Shown: positions 22,462 to 31,850 of the stretch, in pieces
Layout of the letters: each line of letters begins with the position of its first letter
Position numbering within the stretch: the stretch's first letter is position 1
Assembly (NCBI GenBank): GCA_029204225.1
Contig: CM055098.1
Coordinates: 53,030,728-53,094,727, forward strand
DNA: 64,000 nt
From: Diphasiastrum complanatum
Lineage: Eukaryota > Streptophyta > Lycopodiopsida > Lycopodiales > Lycopodiaceae
Direction: 5' to 3'
Position numbers and translations under genes: made by a program
The notes under the pieces: generated by a model
What the model saw: the letters and a program-made list of their open reading frames with translations, nothing else
Told to the model about the DNA's origin: nothing
The model's database searches: none

Positions 22462-23790
22462 ATGTCAACTTATGAAGAACCATTTTGCTTTGAAGAGATT
22501 TTTGTATCTCAAGGGTGGATTAAGGCAATACTAGTTGAGTGTGATGCCTTAAAAGATAGCAAAATATGTTTTCCTTGTAAGCTTACAATAGTTATGAAGT
22601 CAAGGAAATGGAAATATCTTCATAATGTAGGATCTTTTGGTTTCAATAAGATCATGAATGATGTGTTCATTCATAAAGATGAAAATTGTAAGTTTTCAAT
22701 CTTAAAGGCAAGTTATAAACTTCTTATGAGAATAAGTGAAGCATCCAAAGTGGACACTTATATCCATAAGCAAGTAGTTAGCCTTATTGAGATGGAAATG
22801 CCTTTTGATTTCAATATTAGAAAAATCATGCCAAGTTGTGGTGATTTTTGGACTTATGTTTCTAGCATAAGTAATTTTGATAATCATAGGAAGTGCATAT
22901 TGTGTGGTCATAGTTGTTGTGATCATTATGAGACATGGAGGTCTCGGATTTCCATCAAGAAGGAGCACCATGAAGAGGATCTTAAAGAATCATCTCAACG
23001 TTCAAGTGTGCCAAGGATTGAGGAGGAGAGATCTTCTCAAGTTGTGATTCCAAAAAGAAACTCAAGAAATATGGTTGATTCCATGTGGCTCACATTTCAA
23101 GGGAAAGAGGAGCATATCTCATGTGGTATACATCTCATACTTACTTCTCTTATGTCATTTGATAAATCAATTTGCTTTAGTGAGATCATTGCATCTCCAA
23201 ATTGGAGTAAAGCCATACTAGTTGAGTATGAAGTCTCTCTTGAGAACATAGATGATGTTCTTAAAAGGTTGAAATTTATTTTTAATCAATTAGAAAGCAA
23301 ATGGTTATTTCATCAAATGTATGCTCTTGAGTCATGTAAGAGCAAAAGTGATTTGTTCACTCATAGTTTGAAAATTTTTATTGAGGCAAATTGTAAACTC
23401 TTTATGAGAGTAAGTGAATCATCTTCTAAAGACACTTATCTCCATCATGAAGTATTTAGCCTCATTGGATCTGAGATTAGCATGGTAAACAAGCATGAAG
23501 ATATGATGCAAACACTTTGTTATAATAGCATGCATAGTCTTGCCAATTTGGATAAGTCTAATTCTCTAGATCATGGTAACATGATGTTAGATCTTTGTGA
23601 TCCTAATAAGTCAAGAAGAAATCTTTATTTTCTCATGGAGGAGCATGCACATGAAGAAGGAGCAAGCCTCAAGGTCAAGCATCTACATGAAAATTGGAAG
23701 GAATCAATTTTGGAGGTGCTAGGATGGTGCAAAGCTCTCAAGTTCATCAAAGATGTCAACATCAAAGAAGCACTATCATGGATATGGTGA
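22462..23790 (+). CDS. 442-codon ORF with an internal duplication, retroelement-associated
   Basis: An uninterrupted reading of 442 codons, unusual among the decayed sequence around it. Two related halves can be aligned by eye: residues about 8-120 (CFEEIFVSQGWIKAILVECD, KSRKWKYLHNV, KLLMRISEASKVDTYIHKQV, SLIEMEM) and about 230-345 (CFSEIIASPNWSKAILVEYE, LESKWLFHQMYA, KLFMRVSESSSKDTYLHHEV, SLIGSEI). Each half recalls the copia pre-RT block (W..AM..E...L, then KW.....DG), so a duplicated, highly diverged copia RT N-terminus is one possibility. A Cys/His cluster, CILCGHSCCDHYE, separates them. No catalytic motif is visible. Position between zinc-knuckle remnants and an LTR-like segment suggests it is carried by a non-autonomous LTR element. 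Confidence 0.5.
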   Translation: MSTYEEPFCFEEIFVSQGWIKAILVECDALKDSKICFPCKLTIVMKSRKWKYLHNVGSFGFNKIMNDVFIHKDENCKFSILKASYKLLMRISEASKVDTYIHKQVVSLIEMEMPFDFNIRKIMPSCGDFWTYVSSISNFDNHRKCILCGHSCCDHYETWRSRISIKKEHHEEDLKESSQRSSVPRIEEERSSQVVIPKRNSRNMVDSMWLTFQGKEEHISCGIHLILTSLMSFDKSICFSEIIASPNWSKAILVEYEVSLENIDDVLKRLKFIFNQLESKWLFHQMYALESCKSKSDLFTHSLKIFIEANCKLFMRVSESSSKDTYLHHEVFSLIGSEISMVNKHEDMMQTLCYNSMHSLANLDKSNSLDHGNMMLDLCDPNKSRRNLYFLMEEHAHEEGASLKVKHLHENWKESILEVLGWCKALKFIKDVNIKEALSWIW

Positions 23791-23926
23791 TTTCAGATCA
23801 ACATCAAGCTCATTGGCTGATCTTCACACCTTTTGAGCCAGAAAAGACCAATTCAGCCCATGGAGTCAAGATCAAGATCATCATGTTTTCCATCAAGCTA
23901 GACTTACCAGGCTAGATTTTTGAGGA

Positions 23927-24640
23927 GTGTGAAAAATGCAAAAATAAGCTTGGTAGAGGCCAAAAATCTTGTATATAGATAAACACACATGTGTGGAGCC
24001 TGTTTCCACGTGTGAAAATAGTGTACTTGTCATGTACCATAATCATATAGGTTGTATATATGATTTAATTCAAGTTCTAGTGGCTAAAAAGGCCAAAAAC
24101 TAGTTTTCTAGACATATGACACATGGCATCAATCTATTGCTTGCATGAGCCACATCCTTTGGTTAGGTGTCACATCCCATGTGTAGAGGACAGCTCACAT
24201 GTGTGGAATAAGCTAAAGTAGACGAATTTTGACTTCTAGAAGATTTTCAAGTAGATCTCCATATAGAAGGAAAATGGACCAAAAGTGCTCAAAATGGAAG
24301 GTTTTGTCCAAGTGTCAATTTTGCATGATGAATCATCATATGACAAAGCACCTTCACACATGTGGGATAAAAGGTATGATCAGTACCACGAGCTCCCACT
24401 TATTGTATATATAGAGCCACATTTGGCCATAATCAGTGTGAGACACCAATCTTGGTTTTGGAAGCAATTTTGAGTGATTCTCTCCATTTGTCTACATTTG
24501 TTTTGATTGTTTTGAGGTTTTATCAATGTGTACTTGATTTTTAGGTTGGATTCCGTACTCAAACAGTGTTTCACATGTGTGAAACTAGAAAGTACACCTA
24601 CCTTCAATTAATGATTGTTCTTGTTAGGATTGTGTCTAGA
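23927..24640 (+). mobile_element. LTR-like segment
   Basis: A short purine run (TTTTTGAGGAG) is followed by TGTGAAAAATGCAAAAATAAGC, the arrangement of a PPT and LTR start. The segment is rich in CACATGTGTGG-type palindromic words (near 23,983, 24,195 and 24,355) and has a TATATATAGAGCC promoter-like box near 24,405. No partner LTR was found upstream, so the right end and the LTR call are tentative. Confidence 0.4.
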
Positions 24641-24689
24641 ATTGATCTAGATTGATCTTAATCTCAAGTAGATTGATAGATGAAGTAAT

Positions 24690-25262
24690 CTGACAACCAA
24701 TCCCTCTTGCGGATTATATTAGGATCCACTCTTGGTCCTTTTTGTACTTTTTGCACATCAGTCTCAGATTTTGCTTTAGGAATGGGCACTCGTTCGCTGT
24801 ATGGTTTTGCGTGCACATTGAACACCATACATTCTCCCGTCGTGGATACTATAGTTGGTTTGGTTCCGGTTGATTTGGCGTTACTGCTACAGCTCCCTGT
24901 AAGGCTTTCAATTTATGGTCAAACTGCACTGTAAGTTGCTCCATCTGCTGTTTGTGTAATTTTGTCATTTGGTCCAACAGCAGTTCTGTGGATAGAGCAG
25001 ATGCGTTGATGATGACGATGCTAACGAGGGAGTAGGAGTGTGGGTGGATGGATATTTGTCGTCAGATCCCTCGTCCTCTTTCCTGATGGCATCTTCCATA
25101 GCTTCTGGCAGAGTAGCGCATTGCTCCCGTCATTTCAGTTCTCTTCTGATGCTTCACGATAGTCCGACTAGGAACCACATGATCATTGCATGATCAAGAG
25201 TTAGGGCTGCACTACACTCGGATCGTAGATGTTTGACCCGTTCAATAAATAGAGTACAAATG
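24690..25262 (-). pseudogene. Athila-like gag C-terminal fragment
   Basis: Minus-strand remnant beginning right inside a truncated LTR: IERVKHLRSECSAAL, a frameshifted acidic stretch EAMEDAIRKEDEGSDDK, a Gln-rich helix region and a His/Cys motif VWCSMCTQNHTANECP near 24,790. It is the same Gag region as 56,752-56,788 (left part) and 12,664-13,050 (right part). Leader, capsid N-terminus and all of pol are missing. Confidence 0.72.
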
Positions 25263-25629
25263 GTGCCTTTTTATAAAATGGGGAAGGCCCTTGCCCCAAA
25301 ATCCTATTGGCTAATATTAAAATTGATCCTATCCATTCATCTTGGACCCAACTTGATCCAAGGGTCCACAAAAAGTACATTGAAATTCACAAGATTCATG
25401 TGAGTCCCAATTTGTACCCAACTCTAAAAAGTAATCTCTAAGTTTAAAAATGAATTTGGGCCTCTAGTTTTATTTTAATTCAAAGGCCCAAGTCTATTTT
25501 ATTTTATTTACAACTTAAGCTTGCGTGCTCATTGGGCCATGGGCTTATGCGCGCAGGATGCCATGCCCTCGCAACACATTTTATTAGTCGATTTTATTTA
25601 TTTACAATTCGTTGGGAATACCCTCAACA
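25263..25629 (-). mobile_element. Athila-like LTR, truncated (minus strand)
   Basis: On the minus strand it begins TGTTGAGGGTATTCCCAACG and follows the LTRs at 53,026, 54,163 and 63,295 closely through the TATA region (ATTTTATAAAAAGGCACC), then stops after CACCATTTGTACTCTATTT and continues directly into gag. The 3' half of the LTR, the primer site, the leader and the Gag N-terminus have been deleted. Confidence 0.88.
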
Positions 25630-25630
25630 G

Positions 25631-25642
25631 GCTCTGATACCA
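25631..25642 (-). other. Primer binding site, tRNA-Met type
   Basis: On the minus strand TGGTATCAGAGC directly follows the LTR terminus TTGCGACA. This is the standard plant primer site complementary to initiator-Met tRNA, and it fixes the LTR end at 25,643. Confidence 0.9.
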
Positions 25643-26006
25643 TGTCGCAAAACTGTTTTTCGTTTCGTTGTCGTGATCAATTTCGTTTCTTTGAATTTTC
25701 TTTTGCGCGAAAGCTTCACAGGAACCTAGACACACAACTACACATCACAGACAGATTCCATTCTAGCAATCAAGACAATATAAGACAAGGAGATGCACGA
25801 AAATAGAGAAATCAATTATCACTTTGATTTTTACAGCAAGATCGTCAGTGTCTCGCTCGTTGGCAGCCTGACGCTCTGCTCTTTTGCTGTGTTCCGCTCG
25901 TTGGCAAACTTTCATGCACAGCTATTTTTTTTTTGTTTCCACTCTTTTTCTTTTCTGCTCTACTCACACACATTCTTTGTATGTCACAATATATGTTATG
26001 ATCGAG

Positions 26007-26077
<71 letters not shown>

Positions 26078-26459
26078 CTCTACTGTGTGGAGTTTACAAG
26101 ATAGATAAACAGAGAATTGCAAGAGTAGTTAACGCTAATCAACTAATCAGTTACTCTCCGTCGTTGCTACCCATTTCAGCTGGGAGTGAAGTCTAAGACT
26201 CCAAGCCCGTTGAACTGCCAACTGGCAGTGCGAAAGATTCCTCTTCATTTCTTTTGTTTCCTTTCGTTTCTTTCGTGTCTTCTCGTTTTGTGTTGCTTTG
26301 CATTTTTTGCGGTCCTGGAGGCGGGTTTACGATTCGCGAATTGTTCGTCCTGCATTTGTCTTGGAAGCACGCTGACTTTCGCGAATTGTTCGACCTTCGA
26401 GTCAAGGTTCGTTGACTTTCACGTTGCGGCAAAGTTGCAGGAGCTCACCATTTCTGACA
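25643..26459 (-). mobile_element. Copia-type LTR (817 bp, minus strand)
   Basis: On the minus strand it begins TGTCAGAAATGGTGAGC and ends TTTGCGACA (TG...CA), followed at once by the tRNA-Met primer site. It is a relative of the solo LTR at 4155-4914 with matching start, the shared GCCAACTGGCAG word and matching end. It contains a 66-bp (AT)n tract. The internal domain is absent: a deleted Athila-like fragment begins one base beyond the primer site. Confidence 0.88.
26009..26074. repeat. (AT)33 microsatellite
   Basis: An uninterrupted alternating AT run of about 66 bp inside the copia-type LTR. The related solo LTR at 4155-4914 lacks it, so it expanded in this copy. Tyr/Ile-repeat readings across it are not genes. 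Confidence 0.95.
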
Positions 26460-27010
26460 CGATTAAGTATAATTTTGGATTCCAAAAAATTAGGATTGAT
26501 GAATCATACGAATCTAAATATTTATAATTGACGGATCATAAATAGATACTTAATTATTGTCAAAGGATTATTCAGAATTGTGATGATTTTTAAGTGTGAT
26601 GATTAATTCTTGATCTATTATTTGAGTAAAAATTTAGATCAGTGTTTTGAATCTCTCTACTCCAGTATTTTAATTGAGAACCTATGGATCTCACAGACAT
26701 TATCTTATTTATCTAGTGGATGCCATTCTGCTATAGGTTATGGTCTGCAGATGCTTGAGTATAGTGCTTCATTTAATTGGATCTCCAGTTATCATAGGAG
26801 ACAGACAAGTCTATTAAGATGAATGAATGCTATTTTCTTGTATTTGGTGTTAGAAACAGGAGCATTTAACTCAAAAGAGTATCTAGGATACTCAGAGTTG
26901 AGTTTCAATCATTCTATATCTTAATGATTTTCCTAGAGATTCTAATTGAATGAATTTTCATATCTTCAAATTTGGGGATTCTAAGGATATTTGTGATTTT
27001 GCATCCTTAA
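26460..27010. other. No feature recognised
   Basis: About 550 bp of AT-rich sequence without a convincing gene or repeat relationship within this window. Confidence 0.4.
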
Positions 27011-27440
27011 TATCGAACATATTTCACTACTACCTGGAGAACATCCCCGACTTATCGACTAGTTCAATATATTGAACTGTGCTCCTATGAAGTTTGTTAG
27101 ACAAGGATATACATTGTTGCATCAATAACTTTGACATAGAGATTCACACAAACGTCTCAAAACTACTTAGATGATATTCGACAGTCAGTCCTCAACAACC
27201 GGCTATCGCTCATTCAAGCAAACGATCGATATCAAGTCTAAACTGTTCGAGTATCCATATTAAGTGATCTATCTACCATATCAATTTACAACAACACATA
27301 GAATCCTTTGGGTTTTGTAAGTCCGAACGTTCTAAAGTTATAATGATATAGTGATTCCAAATGTCTCGATCACAATTAAGTGCAGAACAATCAGTAAGTC
27401 CGAATACATAAGTAATTCGATTGTCAATTAATTTAAAGAC
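27011..27440 (+). repeat. Dispersed repeat, copy A
   Basis: Recognisably related to 48,439-48,845 in the same orientation. Shared words include GAACATCC.CGACTTATCG, TGTGCTCCT.T.AAGTTTGTTAGA, TGTTGCATCA.TAACT and ATAGTGATTCC.AATGTC. It has no open frame and no recognised ends. Identity as a transposon type is unknown. Confidence 0.8.
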
Positions 27441-27885
27441 AAGTTCAGTATCAAATTAATAGATAGATACGACAATATCGAAACTAAAATTGTTTGACCA
27501 AAGTTATCAAACATTTGTCACATGTAATAAGCATGAGACTATTGACTGTGAGCATAAAAGCACTCAACACACATATAGCATATGCAAGCAAAGAATAGTG
27601 AAGATTCAAAAGCTCGAGACAGTTCTCTATTCTTCTGAAAACTCAGTACTTACAATGAAGTATTATGCATTACTATACGCATCTCTTAGAAACTGATGTG
27701 TCGTGCCCGACACTACTGAGGACACCCAGAAAGCCAAATGAACAAGGTTTGCTCAAACAAAAAATTTTGACAAGGTACATGTGACCAAATTTAAAATTCT
27801 TCTTCAAAAAGCTTGAATTTGACTGCCTCTGCAATTTAACGTTGAGTTGCAATGGTGTGTGGACTATTCTTTTTTGCCAGGAATA
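27441..27885. other. No feature recognised
   Basis: AT-rich stretch with only short readings; no supported gene or repeat. Confidence 0.4.
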
Positions 27886-28484
27886 ATGGCTTATACTTGG
27901 GCCGACTGGGAAACCCCTTGGGAGAAAGAGGATTTTTTATTTCTTTGGAATAGACTCAACATTGAGCTGCGCTTTAAAATTACTTAAGGCAGAAAGAAAT
28001 GGATTTTTCGATTATCATGAAGGACAGATTGACTATTGGCGCTATCTTTGCCAATTCGATCTCTACAAGCCAAAAGAAGAATCAAATTTTCTTGTTCGAA
28101 AGGGAATATCTCTTATAAGAAATTGATGTCTCCTACTTGGAATTATTGGAGTTGTATGTCAAATGGGAGGAGAACATAGCTTGTAATGTCAAAGACAGAA
28201 AATTAAACAAGGAGTATCACAAATTCATGACAAATTCGATGAGCAGGCTGGGCAACTTCATTGCTAGAGTACTTGAAGCAATGAAAAATTTGTATATAGA
28301 AGGTTCATTTTTTAAGATCAATACAAACTTGTTGAAAGATATCATGTCGCAAAGAGACATGTCTGTCGACGACTCATTAGTTGTTGCGGTCTATAATGGC
28401 AGTTATTTGCGAACCAAGCTGGTTTCTTATGGCAATCGAGTAATCAGTCAATATCGTGAGGCTAAACAATTGAAGGTAGAATGA
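27886..28484 (+). pseudogene. Broken coding region of unknown family
   Basis: Three consecutive pieces in the same direction look coding: 27,886-27,987 (MAYTWADWETPWEKEDFLFL), about 27,985-28,125 (GFFDYHEGQIDYWRYLCQFD), and 28,137-28,484, a 115-codon reading (MELLELYVKWEENIACNVKD, then NFIARVLEAMKNLYIEGSFF). Each ends in a stop and the frame changes between them, so this looks like one decayed gene of at least 190 residues, rich in Trp, Tyr and charged residues. I recognise no domain. It could be a host pseudogene or part of an unrecognised retroelement. Confidence 0.4.
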
Positions 28485-29184
28485 CAAATCGAAATCGATG
28501 CTATGCCTTTTACAAGGCTGCAGAATGTGCCAAATTGAATGCATATTCCATCGACATTCAATAAAGAAGACTTTATTGTGATGTTTATATATGTTCGAGA
28601 TCCTCTATGGAATGGTTGAAGAAATATCTAGATTTTCGAATGTGTATGAAGAAAAATCTTTCAAAATCTTTTCAATATGTTGCTGATCTAAATTGTTCGC
28701 AAGGACGCTTCACATTTGAGAAGAGGATATGTAATATCTTATTACATGCAATTTTTCTCAAATTGATATAAAATGATGCAAATATAATCCAACCTACTTA
28801 AGTATTTAAGACAACTATGCGAATAAGAAGAAATATCTAACGACTGCAGCAAAATGAATTTTTTTCATAAGGGCCAACAACATTGAACTATGAACTTTCA
28901 AGTATGTGAACTTAAAGAAAAAACTCTTAAATCAAAGACAGATTTGAAACGACACACTTAAAAGAGAAGTCCAAAAGTAGAAAAATATTCCCTATGAGGC
29001 AGACTATTCGCACCTCCTTTAAAAGTTGTAATCTTCTACGTGCTTCATTCTTATTAGATGAAGGTTGCGTGAGTAGGATGCCACATTGGACATTTTATAG
29101 ATGTAATTTTCTTATTGGTTATATTAGTTAATTAATTATAAAAACATCCAGCTCCTTGGCATAAATTGCATTCTTAATCTCTCG
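28485..29184. other. No feature recognised
   Basis: About 700 bp of AT-rich sequence with stops in all frames; no supported feature. Confidence 0.4.
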
Positions 29185-30000
29185 ATGCAGGGAATCGTTT
29201 TCCCTCTTGAGTCTGTCGTTTTCAGCCAAGCAGTTCCATCAAATTCATGTTTCATTGGTTTGCAAATAGTTTATTTTTCCAAAGAAGACTCAAAACCAGA
29301 TCCAAATGTTTTGCGTGCTCTTCTCTATTCTAGATGTATTAAAATGTCATTGATAGAGACCACTACAAATAAGTACTGATAGGGTTCAAAGATCTTGTTC
29401 ATCCATTTTCAATGGTAACCTTGTCAATACGGATTTGAAATATTTTACTCTTCCTTTCAACAAGCAACATTGTTCATCCATTTTCAATGATAACATTGTC
29501 AAGAGCTTGGTAGTTAATACAGATTTGAAATATTTTACTCTTCTTTTCAACAAGCAACATTGAAGAGACGCAAAGTGTTTTGCTTCGAACAATAAATTTT
29601 TGTGAAAGTATTTTACTTGTTTAATCATGAGCACAAACATCTCCACATTTGTCCTCCACAAATGTTGAATTTTTTCTATAGAAACTAACTGAAGGGTAGA
29701 ATTTCATGTGTGGATTGAACATATGTAGTGCATACTGTTATTTCCTTTCCTGAAGCTCATTAATCCTTGTGAAAAGTTGATTGTCATGTCTTCTAGAGTT
29801 TTGAGCCATTCCTCCTTTAAGATGATATCAATCGGACCCATTTTGACTATGTAAAATTGTGTCTTGAGGGTTATTGTAACTTAACCACGGAAGTAAATTT
29901 GTTGCAAGGGATAGTTGAACCATTTGTTATTTGCACTTTCATCTCATTAGAAGAATCTAGAGGTACTAATCCACAACTCACAAATCGAAATCGTTATAGG
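29185..30000 (-). pseudogene. Gypsy protease-RT remnant, highly decayed
   Basis: On the minus strand, 29,700-29,890 reads FYIVKMGPIDIILKEEWLKTL and INFSQGLMSF, close to the plant Ty3/gypsy protease C-terminus (MGPYDVILGVQWLKTLG). Further on, KKSKIFQICINYQALDNVIIENG (29,440-29,540) corresponds to RT motif 2 (CIDYRALNKVTIKN), and FVVVSINDILIHLE (about 29,330-29,375) to the VVVFIDDIL catalytic block, with the first Asp changed to Asn. Much of the sequence between these motifs is missing. It lies divergently upstream of the carboxylesterase gene. Confidence 0.75.
29394..29563. repeat. Imperfect tandem duplication inside the gypsy remnant
   Basis: TTGTTCATCCATTTTCAATG through CAACAAGCAACATTG occurs twice, at about 29,396-29,474 and 29,472-29,563. 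The second copy has a 13-base insertion (GAGCTTGGTAGTT). It duplicates the RT motif-2 region. Confidence 0.85.
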
Positions 30001-30154
30001 CTGTGCCTATTAACTTTGCCTCCTGTATAAATCATAATGTGTGTCTACTCAAATTTCACATAAATCAATGGTCTAGATTGAGTTCGGACATCATCATTTT
30101 TTCAACAAATTTCATTGGGTATACTTTTCAGCCCTCAAAATACACACAGTTCTG

Positions 30155-30290
30155 GATGGAAAATAGTCAACTTTCATGGATGGAATCTTGAAAATAGTAA
30201 GTCTCATGGATGAAATCCTTAATGGATAAAATATTTGGAATCTTGAAAATAGTAAGTCTCATGGATGAAATCCTTAATGGATAAAATCTT
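30155..30290. repeat. 55-bp tandem repeat upstream of the carboxylesterase gene
   Basis: Two near-identical 55-bp units, 30,181-30,235 and 30,236-30,290, begin TGGAATCTTGAAAATAGTAA. A degenerate partial third unit (GGAAAATAGTCAACTTTCAT) precedes them at about 30,155. The array ends 46 bp before the start codon, so it lies in the proximal promoter or 5' UTR. Confidence 0.92.
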
Positions 30291-30336
30291 AAAAATATGA
30301 AAGAAGAAGAAAGCGAGCAAGCAAGAGCAACAAGCA

Positions 30337-31350
30337 ATGGCACCCCTCACACAGGCCGATCATGGAGTCCCGGGTCTCGTCTTTCATTCTGATGATGCTG
30401 TCACCAGACCCCCAGTGCCCACTCTTCCTGCTTCCCCTCATCTTCATCCACAAGCATCATCATCATCACCATCTCTTGTGGCTTCCAAAGATGTCACAAT
30501 TCAACCATCTTCCTCTTCACCTTCTCTGTGGGCTCGAATTTTTCTTCCTCGGGCGGCCGTTGCAACCCACAAAAAACTGCCGATTGTGGTCTATTTTCAT
30601 GGCGGCGGCTTTGTGATCTACAGTTGCGCATCTTCCGTTTATCACAGATTCTGCGAGAGGTTGGCAAAGGATACTAATACGATTGTGGTCTCAGTTGAGT
30701 ATAGATTAGCACCAGAGCATCGGCTTCCTGCTGCCTATGAGGATGCTCTGATGGCTTTGAAGTGGGTCCAAATGGAGCTGGCCAGTGTAGAAGCTGGCAG
30801 GAGCTGTGAGCCCTGGCTTGCTAGTCATGCCGACCCTTCACGCTGCTTTCTGATGGGTGACAGTGCTGGTGGCAACATTGTGCACCATTTGTCTCTGCGT
30901 GTAGCTCATATGGACCTGAAGCCGTTGAAAATTTTAGGGCAGATCCTTGTGCAGCCATTTTTTGCAGGAATCGCAAGAACATCTCAGGAATTGCTCTTGG
31001 CAAATGATAAAATCCTATCTCTGAAAACAAATGATATTTTGTGGAAGTTCGCTCTTCCGAAAGATGCAGACAGGGATCATCCCATGTGCAATCCCTTGCT
31101 TAGCCCTTCCTCAAACCTCAAAGACATCTGCTTACCGAAAGCTTTAATTGTTGTCGGCGGTCGAGATCCAGTGTGTGAGAGGCAAGTACAATACTCCAAA
31201 CTGCTGAAGGATGCTGGAAAGGACATCAAGCTGATTGTGTATGAAGAAGCCCGTCATGCTTTCCAGCTTTTCGGATTCAATCAGGAAGCCGATCTTCTTT
31301 TCGATGAACTGGATATGTTCTTGCAGACAAAAATGGCTTCCAAAATATAG
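30337..31350 (+). CDS. Carboxylesterase of the HSL family (plant CXE-like)
   Basis: An intact 337-residue alpha/beta hydrolase, the usual size for plant CXE enzymes, predicted to hydrolyse carboxylic esters of small molecules, probably in the cytosol since no signal peptide is visible. The oxyanion-hole motif HGGG is at 88-91 (YFHGGGFVIYS). The nucleophile elbow GDSAGGN gives Ser176, and the acid and base of the triad are Asp277 (VVGGRDPVC) and His307 (EEARHAFQLF). EYRLAPEHRLPAAYEDA at 121-137 is the family's second signature. The N-terminus has a Pro/Ser-rich insertion (about 25-65). The start has a good context (AGCAATGGC). No intron interrupts it. A 55-bp tandem repeat lies just upstream and gypsy remnants flank both sides. 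GID1 receptors lack the catalytic His, so a receptor role is unlikely. The exact substrate is unknown. Confidence 0.93.
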   Translation: MAPLTQADHGVPGLVFHSDDAVTRPPVPTLPASPHLHPQASSSSPSLVASKDVTIQPSSSSPSLWARIFLPRAAVATHKKLPIVVYFHGGGFVIYSCASSVYHRFCERLAKDTNTIVVSVEYRLAPEHRLPAAYEDALMALKWVQMELASVEAGRSCEPWLASHADPSRCFLMGDSAGGNIVHHLSLRVAHMDLKPLKILGQILVQPFFAGIARTSQELLLANDKILSLKTNDILWKFALPKDADRDHPMCNPLLSPSSNLKDICLPKALIVVGGRDPVCERQVQYSKLLKDAGKDIKLIVYEEARHAFQLFGFNQEADLLFDELDMFLQTKMASKI

Positions 31351-31850
31351 GAAGTTGTTTGCTTTCAATAACTTGGGGGTTGCTAGGATTGCTTTTTCAT
31401 GCCTTTAGAGGAGGAATGATGAGATGACAATCAAATTGGATTTCAAAAAAGAAAAAAGGAAAAAAGGAAAAATTGAGCATGGAAACTCAACTAAAGGCTG
31501 CTGGTTTTTCCTTCCTTATAGTGAGTAATTCAAATGTAATGTTTCAGGCACAAAATATGCTTCATTATCATGAAGAGGCCATTTTTCTTTGAACGCTCTT
31601 TTGATGCCTGGATCTGCTGCTTTCTTGTTAAAACTTCTGATTTGCGTCCATATATCTAACATTTAGCTAACAAATTCTAGCTCGATGCATTCATTATTGG
31701 AATGAAATGGGACCTTAACTTTGGAGCAGGATCAAGAATTGTGAGAAGTTTTGGTGTCAAGAGAAATTTTGTGAGGGTAGAGCTAAAGATAGCTATTAGC
31801 TCCTCTACAAGTAGATCTTTGGGTAGCCTAAGCCATGCCTACATTTGGAA
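31351..31850. other. 3' flank of the carboxylesterase gene
   Basis: Contains the presumed 3' UTR. No strong AATAAA signal stands out close to the stop. No other gene or repeat recognised. Confidence 0.5.

Noticed and set aside
25793-26108. Two plus-strand readings with long Tyr-Ile repeats
   Set aside because: They are translations of the (AT)n tract within an LTR read antisense to the LTR; no gene support.
30337-31350. Gibberellin receptor GID1
   Set aside because: GID1 shares the fold but lacks the catalytic His; here Ser, Asp and His are all present and the GID1 N-terminal lid is not recognisable.
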